Shown piece after piece: positions 1 through 13,310 of a stretch of 64,000 nt of DNA. The notes below the pieces were generated by a model that saw nothing but the letters and a program-made list of their open reading frames with translations, made no database searches and had not been told where the DNA came from. Each line of letters opens with the position of its first letter. The first letter of the stretch is position 1. Made by a program: the position numbers and the translations under genes. The stretch is taken from contig NC_068557.1 of the NCBI RefSeq assembly GCF_022201045.2, positions 3,658,001-3,722,000 of the forward strand, written 5' to 3'. This DNA comes from Citrus sinensis (Eukaryota; Streptophyta; Magnoliopsida; Sapindales; Rutaceae).

Positions 1-30
1 TTTCAATTACTTAATAAGCCAGAATACGTG

Positions 31-180
31 TTCTGAGCAGCTATAAGATCTTGTTGTATAATTTGTTTCCATGCTTTCATATATGTACTAGAAATAACCA
101 CAATATTCTGAGCAGCTATACGATCTTGTTGTATAATTTGTTTTCATGTTTTCATATATGTACTGGAAATAAGCACAATG
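31..180. repeat. Two-copy tandem repeat, 75-bp period
   Basis: Positions 31-105 and 106-180 are near-identical tandem copies, each starting TTCTGAGCAGCTATA and differing at only a few bases. Short open frames across them are a by-product of the repeat and are not called as genes. Confidence 0.85.
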
Positions 181-1900
181 TTTTAATTGTGCACATAATT
201 AATAAGCTAGTTGTCTTTTTTTTTTTTTATTAAATATGGGTGCCGCCTCTATTATTATATCACTTATCCAACCTATGGTTACCAGCTAGAGTTTGTTAAA
301 TTTAATTGGACCGCCTAAGGTTACAAAATTGAATGAGCGTTTAATTTGGGTGTGATGGGTTGGGTTGAGGGGTTATGGTTAAAAAAATAATAAAACATAA
401 ACTCACTATATTGCTTCATTTACAAAAATGAACATAGTGACAGACTTATGTTAGTTTGGGGAAGCCAGGCCTTCCCAAGTTGAAAAACAATTCGAGATAA
501 GATTCATAATTTAAGTTTATCCAATAATTTAGAGATTCCGTATTTTGACTTTCTAAATTTACATTTTTTTTAAATTCTGACCTCCAGAATAAAATTGAGC
601 ACATGTTTCACATATTTTCTTAGACCATTATCACTATCATACTATCTTAATTGGTCTATTTAAAATAAATATGCGTTTGTCAAGATTTTATTAGATAAAC
701 ATACGGATGAGGTGGAATTCCGATTGCATCTAGAAATTTCTCTCGAGAATGGATACGAGCATACTAGAAATGGGAAAAATTCTTTCTCATCCCTGTGGTT
801 TCATGCATTAACCCATTTTATCCTTACTTTTTAAACAATAGCCCAAAATATCATTTCGTTAACTCATTGTTAGTTGAATGTTATTTGTTAGTAATTCGTT
901 AAGGGTAAAAAAGGGTTTTCCATCAAAGAGAAAATTAGAAAAATAAGTAAAAGTTAACATTTAACTAAAAATGATTTTATCTAATCCCACTAAATAGGAA
1001 ATACCGAAAAAAATATGAAAAACTTCTATTTCAAGCCATTTTTTTTCACTTCTTCCTATTTTGAAGGCATGAAAGCCCTATAAACCCTAGATCACAATTT
1101 TCTTCTTCATCTAAGTATACTCTCTAATTGCATTGTAAAATGACTTGAATTGAGTTGAAGATAAAAAAGATATTCCGCACATGCAAGCACATAAAAGTGG
1201 GTGGTATTTTTGAGTTTTTCTTCCAATGATTTAATATATTATGTCAATTACAGTTTGTTCCTTATGACAATTATTTAATGGCTATATCAAACTATATCAT
1301 CGTTGACTTCATTTAAGAAAAAGTTAATGAATTTTGCATACTTTGTAGTCTTATTTAATTGTGTAAAAAAATTATTTCAATTAGTTTGTATCACTTTAAT
1401 GAAAAATCCTATTTTGCCCTCAATAAATTATTAGTTAACGGCTTTACACTAAATTACTAGTTAACGGCTTTACACTAACGGTGAGTTAACGAAAGGATAT
1501 TTTAGGTTATTATTTAAAAATTATGGATGACATAGACTATTGCATCAAATCCTAAGGATGAAAAAGGCTTTTTCCTTACTGAAAACCAACAAAATTCTAG
1601 TATATTTTTTTTTCCATTTAGTAATTTATTTTTTATCCTCGTCTATAATTGACTTTTAAAATTCTAATGACACATGAAATTAAATTAGTAGCATTGGATG
1701 ACTGTTTTTCAGATAACTAACAATTAAATTCACAATTCTCAACTTTCTTTTTTGAGAGACATGAAAGTCAAGGATAGACAACAGGAACTGGAACTCTCTA
1801 CTACTCATCTTATAGCTTTCGCCTGAACAAAACACATGGATATGATGAATAGTTGATAAAAGCAGAATTAATAAAAGAATAACATCTTAGCTATGCAAGA
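181..1900. other. AT-rich intergenic DNA, no gene seen
   Basis: No frame with coding character, no RNA gene and no clear transposon end was recognised. The motif TTAGTTAACGGCTTTACACTAA occurs twice in near-tandem around 1431-1475, with related GTTAACG words around 855-905 and 1480-1490, so an old inverted-repeat element is possible but its ends could not be set. Confidence 0.5.
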
Positions 1901-1910
1901 CTAATAATGC

Positions 1911-2009
1911 ACACGTGGCAAGATCCGCATGACTCATGTTCTCTCTTTACAAGAAATTTAAAGTAACAAAACCTGCCGATCTGAAGTGGATAATACCAAT
2001 ATCCACGTG
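1911..2009 (+). promoter_or_regulatory. Two G-box/ABRE-like CACGTG motifs upstream of the lipid-transfer-like gene
   Basis: CACGTG occurs at 1912-1917 (within ACACGTGGCA) and at 2004-2009 (within ATCCACGTGA), about 200 and 110 bp before the ATG at 2120. CACGTGGC is the classical ABA-response/bZIP core in plants, so regulation by ABA or stress is a reasonable inference. The palindromes also occur by chance and binding is not shown. Confidence 0.45.
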
Positions 2010-2119
2010 AATTAGACACCAAGATTCTCGTGTGCTCTCATTCTTCTTCTCTATTTAGCATTAAAAATTAATTCAAAACCAAACCTGCATAAAAGCACTC
2101 TTAGAACTTTCACAAAAAT

Positions 2120-2794
2120 ATGAGCCCTAGGGTTTATATCTTGCCCCTTGCAATTCTAGTAATTGCCGGATTTATGGTATCCAAAAACCAAATAGTTTCG
2201 GCCAAAAGCTGCGGAGTCAATGTCTCAAACCTCGTGTCAGAGTGCCTCAGGTACGCTGGAAAAATAGGGCCACAGGAGCCGCCATCTCAAGGCTGTTGTG
2301 CTGAGTTGAAGACCATTGATGTTCCATGTGTCTGCAAGTTCCTCACCGATGATGTTGTGGAAACCATCAGTGACTTCATCAGCACAAAAAAGGCGGTTTT
2401 CGTGGCCAGATCATGCGGCATATATCTTTCACCTGGAACCCAATGTGGGAGTAAGTCCATATGTTTTTAAGGCTCAATAATTAATCAATGCTGTTGTAAT
2501 AACATTTTTATCGAACAATGATATTTGGACAAAAGGATAATTAAAGGATGACAAGATCACCATCAAACAACATCATTTTCTTTTTTCATTTTTTTAAATC
2601 ACTCTTTTATCCATCTATCATATATTGTGACTGATGACATATGAATCATTAATTAGTGCTTGTCTTGTTATAAGTCTCACTAAGTAATTGCAAGTTATTG
2701 GCATATTGTTATTATTTGTACCATATATTATTGGTTGATATTCTGATGTAATATATTTTCCACAGGCTTCACTATTCCTCCTGCACGAAAATGA
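2120..2794 (+). CDS. Lipid-transfer-like 8-cysteine protein, two exons
   Basis: Predicted small secreted protein of the LTP/2S-albumin-like superfamily, 119 residues. Exon 1 is 2120-2450 and exon 2 is 2766-2794, with donor GGGA|GTAAGT and acceptor CCACAG|GC. Splicing changes a frame that would end in SICF into one ending CGSFTIPPARK, the usual style of end for this family. Residues 1 to about 28 are a hydrophobic signal peptide. The mature part has all eight cysteines in the order C, C, CC, CXC (PCVC), C, C, which predicts four disulfides around a lipid-binding cavity. It is about 40 percent identical by eye to the copies at 34-61 kb, which lost exon 2, so this is the more complete relative. 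Two G-boxes lie upstream. Ligand and role are unknown; a DIR1-like defence-signalling role is only one possibility within the family. Confidence 0.85.
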
Positions 2795-5700
2795 GAAGCC
2801 ATGAAGTTTAAAGGCAGCTTAATTCTCATTAATTCGGCTATTGTTGTAATGAAAGATAATCATTTTATACCAAATGGTTCCTTGTAATTTCGATATTAAT
2901 AAGTATTAATTTTTCCTCTGGAGGAGAAATAATGACATATTTAGATAATGGATCCTAAATTATTTATCCTAAATTTCATCCTAAATAATGTGGCATATGA
3001 GGTGTCATTCATTAAGTTGTTTTTATTTTTTATTATATTCAGGTGAATTAATTGTATTTTCTCACCATTCAATTGATAAATACTATAATATTTAAGTAAA
3101 TTAATTATATTTTCTCGCCATCTAATTGATGAATGTCATATCATTTAAAATAAAATATTGAGATAACAATTCGGATGTGCAACGCTATATGAAAAAAAAG
3201 GATAGTTGTTGATTTAAAGAATCATGAAAATTGTGATCATTATTGTCATCAATATACGACATGTAAGAGCACTTAACGTGTACCTGTGGGTGTGTTAAAT
3301 CATTTGTTAAAGCCTTATCAAGCACAAATGCAAGATAAGGGAAAACGTGGACATCGAAATTATTGATGATTCAGAACTTTTAGATCTTGCTTCTCTATAC
3401 TTTGTTAATTTTATAAGTTTCATTAACTCAAATCGATTTCTGCTATTACTTTCATTAGTGGAAAGATGGTACGGGGCTTAGAACTTTAAAAGCCATCACC
3501 TCAATTTGATCTAAATCCTTCAATATGTCACCGATAGCTCAGATAACCCAGTAGATTTCAGTTCTGGCAGCTAAGGTGTTATAAAAAGTATGCTTTCTGT
3601 GTAAAATTGGTTATATTTGGTAAATTTTGATTTAATTAACAACTAATTAGGCAATGAATTGAAGATTTTCATGGACAAAGAAATTAAAGAGATTATATAT
3701 ATATATATAGTGAAGACAAAGTGAGGTTGCCACTAAAATTAAAAAAAAAAAGTGTGTGTAAATTAAGTATCTCGCCATATGATTAATATCGTTATTAGCT
3801 TTAGGTAATCTAAAATTGACTTTGGAGGCGAGGCAACGGAATTTTTTTGTGTTTTTTTTTTGTAAATTAATAAATTCCTTCCTCGACAAAATAATGTATA
3901 GATTAAATTAATGTTGGCTACTTGCCCTCCAAGGCAAGGCTTATAATATAACATATTAATATAATCTTCCATTTGAAGTCTGATTTTTTTTTTTTTTTTG
4001 GAGAATCTAAATTTTACAATGTTGGCCTTAGTAATTATCCTTAGAATATGGCGGTGAATATATCACTAAGTTGAGATGTTACAACCTATGAATTTACCAA
4101 ACATAAGACTCTCACTTATAGTTAATCACCATACAGTTTACTCAACCTTAAACTGAATCTGCTTCTCTTGAATAATTGCTACCCCTCTTAATCCACAATC
4201 CTCAAGGCACTTTACAAAGTGATCAATAACAATTCTTCAATTTTTCAATGTTTAGTGATTCAAGATCCACATAGACTCTCCACAAAGTAATCAATAGCAA
4301 TTCTTCAATTTTTCAATATTTACTGATTCAAGATCCACATAGACTCTCCATAGAGATGAAAAGAAGATAAGTAAATAAATCAACACAATATTATGTGCCA
4401 AATCCGGATTCTCTAGGGAGGAGGTCCAATTTTGCTTCTCTACTTTATGCTATGTGTTGCATACCTTCAATTGTGAAATATCTCTCTTTATATAGGCACT
4501 AGGGTTTCACAAAAATAGCAAGTCTTAAAAGATTTAAATTCTTTCCAAATAAGAGTTTCTTTCCTCTTATAATTCTTATGAATTGAAATAAGAATAAATA
4601 TGATCTTCTTGCCTTGCTTGTCTCCCAAGAAATATCTAGAACATTTAATGAACTTCCTGTTTAAACCAACTTCTTGCTCTAAATATATCTCATACGTTAA
4701 TTATAGAATCTCATCTTTAATTGACTTGCTAAATTAGACATCTAATTAAATTAGGAAACAAATATTCCTAATAAATTGGAATCTCACTTAATTAGAGAAT
4801 TAATAAATTAATCCCTATTACAAGATATGCAATAAATAAAATTTTAATTTAACTAGACTTGCCATAAGATGCCAACTCTATAAATAATGTACTTAACATA
4901 AATAAATAGTCCTAATATAAGAATAATTTTGCTATCGATCAAATTCAAAATTAAAGAAGATCTAAATGAATTGATTGTTTAAATAAAACTAAAATAATTT
5001 AAAGTTTCAAATTATAACATAACGAAAAGAAAAAATCTGACTTGTTTAGATTAATATATGAAAATTAACTAAAATTATGGAATTAATCAATGCAAAAGTT
5101 GAAACTTAAAAGCTTGGATAATTTGTCAAAATGTCCACCTCCAACTTGTATTTCATACCTTAACCTGAACAAAGACATATATAATTGAAATAAATAACAA
5201 ATAAAAATATTTATTCCAATAATACTATTTAGGTAGCTATATTTGTTTATTTACTTAGGCTATTTTTAATTATTTTCATTTTATATTATTACTAGAGAAT
5301 ATATAATGTGGTGTTAGTGTAACTGCTTTATTTACTAATAATGCCACATTTATAACTTTTAATATATTTTTAAAAATTAAATAAATACTATATTTTGTGA
5401 ATTTCTGGAATTTTACAGATTTACTCACGGACTATGAATTTTGAAAATTTCAATCAATCCAATCTACCAATTCATAGATTGAATTTTTGTGATACGAGTT
5501 GAATTTTTATGAATTGGACAGATTGAGTGGATTATACTGATTTTGAATACCCTACTTAAAGGATCAAAGTGTCATTCTTTCTTTTAATCTCATATACATA
5601 CATGTAGACTCATACATAAAATTAGTGAATATTAGTTGGTTCAACTGCCCACAAGAGTGATATTGCAATTAAAAAGAATCCATTGTTTAAGTAATTGCAC

Positions 5701-6065
5701 AAAAACAGTAATAGGTCAATTTTGCTGTGGTTATAAACGAAGGGCACCTATAATTAGAAGTAGCCTTTACACCTCATATCATATGACGTTCTGAGACTCG
5801 TATACCTTAATCAGAATTATCTCATTTGGATTATTACCTATACCGGATCATTAGCAACTGCGCAAGAACAGTCAAAAGTCAAATTTTCGCTAGAAATAGG
5901 CAATATTGCATGTTAATTGACAGCACACTTTCAGACACTCTTATGCATACCACACATTTCTTCCTTTTTTTTAGCTGCCTCTGTACTCTTGTCTATACAA
6001 TTAAATATGAGAACATAATTTGGATTGCTTCATTCAATCCTGAGGAAAAAAACTTGAATAAAAAA
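2795..6065. other. Intergenic DNA with low-complexity and LTR-like stretches
   Basis: No gene was found. An (AT)n tract lies near 3695-3710. From about 4000 to 4900 the sequence resembles an old LTR: it has a tandem duplication and a TATA-like TTTATATAGG near 4490, but no terminal TG/CA pair with a target duplication could be fixed. From 5826 an open frame runs in phase into the GH127 gene, but this stretch has no similarity to the family and is treated as upstream sequence. Confidence 0.5.
4214..4349. repeat. Two-copy tandem repeat, 68-bp period
   Basis: Two adjacent copies starting ACAAAGT(G/A)ATCAATA and ending CATAGACTCTCCA, with a handful of mismatches, lie inside an LTR-like AT-rich stretch. 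Tandem repeats of this kind are common in retrotransposon U3 regions, but the element itself is not proved. Confidence 0.75.
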
Positions 6066-9000
6066 ATGAAGGGAGTTGTATTCTCCAACGTGTTGATTTA
6101 CTTTCTGTTATGTAATTTAGCTTTTGCAAAAGAATGCGTAAACCTTTTCCCAAATAAGGCCGAGCTTGCATCCAGCACAATGAGAGCTAAACTCTCATCA
6201 ATAAATGATGAAGCCTGGAAGAAGGAGATGCTTTCTAGTTATCAATTGCGATCTCCAGCCAATGAAGGCCCGGAAGCATCAAAGTTTCAGGCTGCGGAAG
6301 AGAAATTTGATAACACAATGCTGAGGAACACGAATGCTACCGGAGATTTTAAATTGCCCGGGGATTTTCTAAAGGAAGTGTCATTGCATGACGTTAGGTT
6401 GCTTCCGAATTCTATGCATTGGCGAGCACAGCAGACGAATTTGGAGTATTTGGTGATGTTGGACGTTGATAGACTCGTTTGGAGCTTTAGAAAAACTGCC
6501 GGTTTGCCAACTCCTGGAGCCCCCTACGGAGGCTGGGAGGACCAGAAAATGGAGCTCCGAGGTCATTTTCTAGGTATATGTTAAGCTTCTAATTCATTCT
6601 TAATTTTGTTCAAGAAACGGTGAATTTTGAATTTAGCCTGTCCACTAGGATTTCGGCAAAATCCACTAGACTTTCTGCTTTATTTTTTATAACGTTCCGG
6701 TTTCTCTTTTGATCTAAACTTTTAACATATTGAAGGGCATTACTTGAGTGCGACTGCAATGGCATGGGCAAGCACTCGCAATGAAACTGTAAAACAGAAA
6801 ATGGATGCAGTAATGTCTGTTCTATCTGAATGTCAGAAAAAAATTGGAACCGGGTATCTCTCAGCATTTCCGAGTGAGTTTTTCGATCGCCTCGAAAACT
6901 TAGTATATGTCTGGGCTCCATACTACACCATTCACAAGGTTAAATTTTTACTAAATATTTGTTTTTTAATGATAAAAATCCATTCGTGGAATTAATGGAT
7001 AGCAATTTGGGATAAATTTTTGTTCTGATTTTTTTTTTTGGGGGACAGATCATGGCAGGATTATTGGATCAGTACACATTGGCTAACAATGGTCAAGCAC
7101 TGAACATAACAATTTGGATGGCTGATTATTTTAACACTCGTGTTCAAAATTTAATAGCTAGATCCAGCTTAGAAAGGCACTATCAAACGCTTAATGATGA
7201 AAGTGGTGGCATGAATGATGTCCTCTACAAATTGTACGGTATAACAGTAAGTAATTTGTATACATATATGAGAAAATTTTATCATTGTTGATAACTAATG
7301 AAAAAACAAATTCATCCTTAACTTTTATCTAAGAGATTTTTTTTTTCTTTTTTAATTGTTACTGTGGCCAGAAAGATCCAAAGCATTTGAAGCTGGCTGA
7401 ACTCTTTGACAAACCATGCTTTCTTGGACTTCTTGCAGTAAAGGTAAATTAAAATATCAACGAATAATTAAGTGGATGCATTTCTGTTCAAATAATTTGA
7501 TATTAAACCTTGATGAATGTTTTTATAGAATTTCTTATGGTTGCAGGCGGACAACATTGCAGGATTACATGCCAATACACATATCCCTCTTGTTTGTGGT
7601 GTGCAAAACCGATATGAACTCACTGGTGATGAGCAATCCATGGTAATCCAATTACTTCGACATACAAATTTGATCATCTAAAAGAGCCTTGCATTATTGT
7701 TTCAGTTGCTATATCTTTATTAAATAGGCTCTGCCATTTTTTTCCTGGGCTTCATTTAAGAAAGTATTACAAGCACAGTTCATGTTTGGTAATTGCCAGG
7801 CAATGGGGACTTTCTTCATGGACATTATAAATTCTTCTCACTCGTATGCAACAGGAGGAACATCACACCAGGAGTTCTGGTAATAAGAACAGAACTAATT
7901 TAGTTATAGTTTACATTTTGAACCTCTATGTATATAATTATATACCGTTGATTAATTTCCTAATTGATTTTCATCAATTAGGACGGATCCAAAGCGGATA
8001 GCAACCGCTCTATCTGCAGAGACTGAAGAATCATGTACAACCTATAACATGCTAAAGGTACGTATATGGCTTGTGAATTGTTGGAGCTGACGATAAATTT
8101 ATTGATTTAAGTTATTTTTAACATTTCATCCCTTTTGTAGGTGTCCCGGTATCTTTTTAAATGGACAAAACAAGTAACATATGCAGATTATTATGAACGT
8201 GCCCTAACGAATGGTGTGCTTGGCATTCAACGAGGAACAGAACCTGGAGTGATGATTTATATGCTTCCTTTATCTCCTGGAAGTTCCAAGGCTAAATCTT
8301 ACCATGGCTGGGGAGATGCATTTGACTCGTTTTGGTGCTGTTATGGCACAGGTCAGTGATTCATTGCCCTTAATGCTACCCACACCCCCCCCCCCCCCCC
8401 CCCCCCACCGGGGGGCTCTTGTTGCATCTAATTATGATTAACTTTCATATTTTCTTCTTGTTGCACACGTGTAGGAATTGAATCATTTGCAAAATTGGGA
8501 GATTCAATATACTTTGAACAGGAAGGAAAAGGTCCCGGTGTTTACATTATTCAGTACATATCAAGCAGTTTTGATTGGAAAGCTGGTCAGATTGTGATAC
8601 ATCAGAATGTTGATCCTGTCGTTTCATGGGATCAAAACCTTCGGATGGCACTCACATTCACTTCTAACAAGGTACACTGATTTCATTTATCTTTTCTGAT
8701 GGACTCTTGCCTAACGATGTGATTTTTTGGATCGAATGATCAAGTAACTAGCTAGAATCACTGAAAATGAAAACCTTAATCTTTATCTATACATGCAGGG
8801 GCCAGGGGTATCGTCTGTCTTGAATTTGCGTATACCATTTTGCGCAAATCCAAATGGTGCCAAGGCTACATTAAATAAAGATAATTTGCAAATACCATCA
8901 CCAGGTAAATCTCCTCTTTTACTGTTCTATTTTAACAAATCTATCTTAATTTAGAAACTAAGAAAAGAACACACCAAAAGCTTACATCATCATAATGATG

Positions 9001-9891
9001 CAGGCAATTTCCTTTCTGTGACTAGAGAATGGAGTCCTGATGACAAATTATTCATCCAGCTGCCAATTAATTTGCGGACAGAAGCCATCAAAGGTCTATA
9101 TTTTCATCCATAACTTGTCCTCTTTAAATTAACTTAAAAATGACTAATTGTTTTGTTCAGATGATCGGCCACAGTATGCGTCTCTTCAAGCAATATTTTA
9201 CGGTCCTTATCTACTTGCTGGATACTCCCAGCACGACCATGAAATTAAGACCGGATCAGTAAAATCTCTTTCAGAATGGATTACCCCAATTCCTGCATCA
9301 TACAATGCTGGCCTCGTTACTTTCTCACAAAAATCTGGAAACTCAAGTTTAGTCTTGATGAAAAATCAATCTGTTACAATGGAGCCCTGGCCTGCAGCTG
9401 GCACTGGTGATGATGCTAATGCAACATTCAGACTCATCGGGAATGACCAGCGGCCAATAAATTTCACTACCGTTAAAGATGTTGTCGGCAAACAAGTCAT
9501 GCTTGAGCCTTTTGAGTTTCCAGGAAAGCTTTTAATGCAGCAAGGAAATAATGACAGCCTCGTGATTGCAAATAATCCTGGAAATTCAGTTTTCCAAGTA
9601 AATGCTGGATTGGATGGAAAGCCTGATACTGTATCCTTGGAGTCAGTAAGTCGTAAGGGTTGCTTCGTGTTTAGCGATGTGAATCTTAAAGCTGGCACAG
9701 CCCTGAAGCTCAACTGCCAGCAACCGGATGATGGATTTAAGCAGGCAGCTAGCTTTGTAATGCAAAAAGGAATTAGTCAGTATCATCCTATCAGCTTTCT
9801 AGCAAAAGGATCAAACAGGAATTATCTCTTGGCACCATTGCTGAGCTTCAGAGATGAATCTTATTCTGTTTATTTCAACATTACTAATTGA
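6066..9891 (+). CDS. GH127 (DUF1680) beta-L-arabinofuranosidase-like protein, 12 exons
   Basis: Predicted secreted glycoside hydrolase of 855 residues. Exons: 6066-6573, 6736-6938, 7049-7246, 7372-7443, 7547-7642, 7800-7879, 7982-8057, 8141-8351, 8475-8671, 8799-8904, 9004-9093, 9161-9891; all junctions are GT-AG and the sum, 2568 bp, is in frame. The start at 6066 is chosen because a signal peptide follows (MKGVVFSNVLIYFLLCNLAFA); an in-frame ATG 80 codons upstream adds no family sequence. Family landmarks are GHFLGHYLSA across junction 1, APYYTIHKIMAG, HANTHIPLV, EESCTTYNMLK and FWCCYGTGIESFAK. In the characterised bacterial enzyme, the Glu and Cys of the EESC-type motif and the CC pair bind zinc, and the first Cys of that pair is the nucleophile; all are present. 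Likely substrate is beta-L-arabinofuranosyl residues on hydroxyproline-rich glycoproteins (inference). Intron 8 holds a 22-base C run. Confidence 0.93.
8385..8406 (+). repeat. 22-base poly-C tract in GH127 intron 8
   Basis: An uninterrupted run of 22 C is followed by ACCGGGGGGC, within the intron between 8351 and 8475. Such a run is prone to slippage and to sequencing or assembly length error. It does not touch coding sequence. Confidence 0.9.
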
Positions 9892-10571
9892 AAAGTTTGG
9901 ACAAGAGGCAACAATTTTTGAATGATTGGTAACTGTTGCTACCGAAAATTCTTGAATGATTCTTTTATGTGCATGCACTTTCTCAAAAGAAACATATCAT
10001 CAATTTTTTTCTCAATGCTATTTAGTTCGGATGAATACTGATATAGGAATGAAATTAAAGGAATATCTGCTGTACTTACAAACAAGATATATCTCTGCCT
10101 AGGTTTTAATTGAGAGTAACACACAGAGTACTCAGAAGGACTCGAAAGTCGAATCCATGATTCACCACTCGGCTATCCTCACTCCTCACCTGTCTCTCTC
10201 AGTTTCAATCGTCAACAACACTACCAGTACAACACTTGGCTCAATACCCATGTTGAACCATCCAACAGCTCAATTCCAATCTGTACAAATCGTACAATGC
10301 CCCAATAATTTAAGCCCCAGCCAGCAATTGTGGAGTCAATTGAATGTGGGTGTGAGGGTTACAGTTTATCAAGTAAAGGCAAGACTGGAGGGAGCGGTCA
10401 CAGGGACAGAAGGCTAGAGGGACCATGAACTTTGGTTTTTGCCAAACGCCAACGCGACATCGTTTTCCCAAACGTGGCTTTAATAACCCATTTAGCCTCG
10501 CCATTCACGTAACCCCACGCCCCCTTTTATTTTGTCATTGCATTAGTTGAATTACCCTGTTTAGTTTGAAG
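9892..10571. other. 3' flank of GH127 and unassigned sequence
   Basis: The first part will contain the GH127 3' UTR. A less AT-rich stretch at about 10115-10520 is open on both strands for up to 86 codons (10157-10417, +), but it has no recognised motif and strongly biased composition. No gene is called. Confidence 0.4.
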
Positions 10572-13310
10572 ATTGTTTTTTTCAATAAGCATACCACTCT
10601 ATGGTGGGGGGTTAGGCGGGACTCCTACTTGTCATTTAGAACAGATAATGAAAGATAGAAGGAGGGGGACAAAAACCAAAACCTCCAATCAAGAGAAAAA
10701 AATACAACAGAAAAAGAAAAGATTAAGACATAGACTAACATGAGAATTATAATAAAAATGACTAATATAGACGTTGATAATATGACTTACGATACTTGCG
10801 GTCGGCAAGTAATTTAAAGCCCTTTTTCGATTGATCGGCAATGCTAAAATCAGGGCTAAAGTCAACTCTCTCATAATTCTCAGGTGCAGACAAAAAGTGT
10901 TCGTTATTCGCTAGGTGCTCATCAGAACTATCATCATTATCAGTATGAGAATTATAATGCCTAAAATCTGTGCTGGAGGCTAGATGAAGATGTGGATTAT
11001 ACTCACCAATGCTCCGCAAGGGAGAAAGGCTTTGATCACGAGGTTCTCAGACCTTAGAATCATGAGTCGTGGCATCTTGGGTAATCGGCTCCTAAACGAA
11101 TGTAGAATTTGTAACATTAGCTCGATTCTCTGTAGGTTTGGTGGTCGGGGACCCTGCATCCGCAATTTGCTTAGTGATAGAAGGCTCAGGTTGTAGAGTA
11201 TCTGAGGGTTGTGGAGTATCTGACGTAGAACTTTTGACTTCTTACCATTTTTTACTCTGGTCTGCCAATTCCCACTAGGCCGCTGGGGACGGAGCTTCAG
11301 ATTGGCCACGTAATATGTCTCAATGGTATAGCCAAGGTGCTTGCAGGAAGCACATTAGAGTGGAATTTTCTCAAAAATTACACTTTGTCAAAATCCAGAA
11401 TCTCCCACACCGATTTATATTCGTGGCAACGGAGGTTCAGTGACATCATACTCCACTAATACCCTAGCTACAGAAGGGCGAGTTAAAGAGGTAGTAGCTT
11501 GATCAATTCGCAATGGCTTACCAATGGTTGATGCAATCGAAAATAATGCTTCCTTACAGTGCATGAAATTGACAGGCAGGTAAGGAAAAAATATCCATAC
11601 TGGGACTATAGGGGACTCCTCGGAACATCGAAAATCAGTTGTCCATTTAAAAATTCTTATGGCATTCCCATTAATGTACCATGTCTGCCTAATCCATAGG
11701 CGGGAGTAGTCCTCATCAACATCTAATTGAATTAACAGATGTCGATTATTTAAAAGAGACACCTTAGAATTTCCTTTCAATCTCAAAGTAGTAAAAAAAT
11801 TACGAATTAATTCCATACTAGGTCTATTGTAAGAAAATTTACCAACTAATGGGAGCTTGAAAGGAATGGCCATCGCTTAAATTTCTGCAGTGAAAAATTG
11901 CATGTTAGGCTCCCCTCCAACGAAGTGACGGTCTTCATCGAAATCGTCGAGCTGATTGGGCTGTTCATAATATCCACAAATGATTTTTTAATGGATTTGT
12001 TTTGATTAGGGACGGAATTCAAAACCGAGGCATAAGAGAGTGTGGACGTGGGTTGAGTGATATTTTGGATCATGGGAACATTTTGGGGGTTATTAAATTC
12101 GGAAGTGGGTTGGGCTTGCGTTTGCCGAGTGGGAGAGGCTGGTGGGGCATGGGAAATGCTAGTGGGGAACACACATGGGGAACACAATTCATGTGCTGCC
12201 GAAAGTGTCTCACGATCATGGGGGCTGCTGCACGCGTGCTGACTTTTGGGCTGGTCTTGGTTGGATGTTTGCTGCCCTTGGCTGGGTTCGGTGGAGGTTG
12301 CATGCGGCTGGCTTACGGTGGTTAACAGCTGCAGCTGGTGTTGAGCACTGTCCCGAGTGCTTGTTTGTGATTTGCATGGGGTTTTTTGGTGTGTGGGGGT
12401 TGTTTGTGTGGTGGTGATTGAGGCTGACTGGTGGTTGTACCTTGAACCGAATCTTGACATAAATGGCCATGGGGCACGGGCTGGTTTTGGGGGTGCATAA
12501 GGGCTGTGACAGCAGGTTGTGCATCTCCCGATTGGTCTTGTGTGGCTTGTGATGGTTGCGGGCTAGATGGTAATAAAGGCTTGGTTTGGTTTGAAGGTGA
12601 TGGTGGCTCGATGGTTGGCGGTTGATTGTCTATGTTTGCGGACGTTGGGGGCTGTTGGAGTTGGGTGGCTGGCGAATGACTCCTATACTTTGAGCGGGTT
12701 TGCCTTTGAGATCTCCTAAGAAAAGGAGGATCATTTCTGGAAGTGAGGGGAGGAGCTGGTGGTGGCTGGCTGCCATTACCGTTATCCGGCGAGTTCATGA
12801 GATCCGGCTCATCTTGAGCACTTTTTTCTTCCCCTTCTTCAAGTGAATGGAGGGGCGGTTGATTTGCTACCTCACGGCAGCCTTCATAGACATTTATGCC
12901 ACTATTAATAGGCTTTTCTTTTGTTCGCTTACGGCATTAGGTGTCGTTGAAGGTTGCTGAAGTTTCGAGAGAATATCGGCAGTGGAAGTAGGTGGTTGGT
13001 TTCCATGGGGTTAGATTTGAGATGGAGGGTCTGCATGGGAGTGGTTTGGAGAGATATGTGGTGGTTGTGTAGATGGATTGTGGACAGTTTGCCGCTGGAG
13101 AGGTTTGATTCGCGGTGGAGGCTGTTGGACGTCAGGTGGCGGGTCATTGGTGAATTTAGGGGGTCGTCTAAATGATTTCTTAGGAGGATTCAAACTCCTG
13201 TTAATTCGTTCTTCGGCGGAGAGGGTGGAAACTGGTGATGGCTGGTTGCCATCTCCGGTGGCCGGAGAGGCCATTAAGGCTTTTGGGGGGGGGGGGGGGG
13301 GGGGGGGCAA
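10572..13310 (-). mobile_element. LINE (L1-type) remnant: ORF1 region with DUF4283-like domain and decayed zinc knuckle
   Basis: Decayed non-LTR retrotransposon on the minus strand. From its 5' side it has a proline-rich segment (13310-13011, then 12798-12322 and 12460-11846 in shifting frames), a DUF4283-like domain (11873-11415; GRIWIRQTWY-like core and KPLRID) and a degenerate CCHC knuckle around 11360-11300 (CASCKHLGYTIE with Tyr where His/Cys are expected). A hydrophilic tail runs on to about 10760. Several frameshifts and stops separate these pieces, so it is not expressible as one protein. The sequence at about 10594-10680 (TGGGGGGTTAGGCGGGAC) matches the 3' end of the second LINE at about 56545, which supports a shared 3' UTR; the ORF2 (reverse transcriptase) part is missing here. 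A 23-base G run lies at the 5' end. Confidence 0.75.
13285..13307 (+). repeat. 23-base poly-G tract
   Basis: An uninterrupted run of 23 G sits at the 5' (right-hand) end of the LINE ORF1 remnant; on the minus strand it would encode polyproline. It is able in principle to form a G-quadruplex and is prone to length error. Confidence 0.9.

Noticed and set aside
5826..6065. An 80-codon N-terminal extension of the GH127 protein.
   Set aside because: It is open and in frame, but it does not resemble the family, and a good signal peptide starts at 6066.
10157..10504. Open frames on both strands between GH127 and the LINE.
   Set aside because: No motif, signal peptide or domain, and similar openness on both strands points to composition rather than coding.
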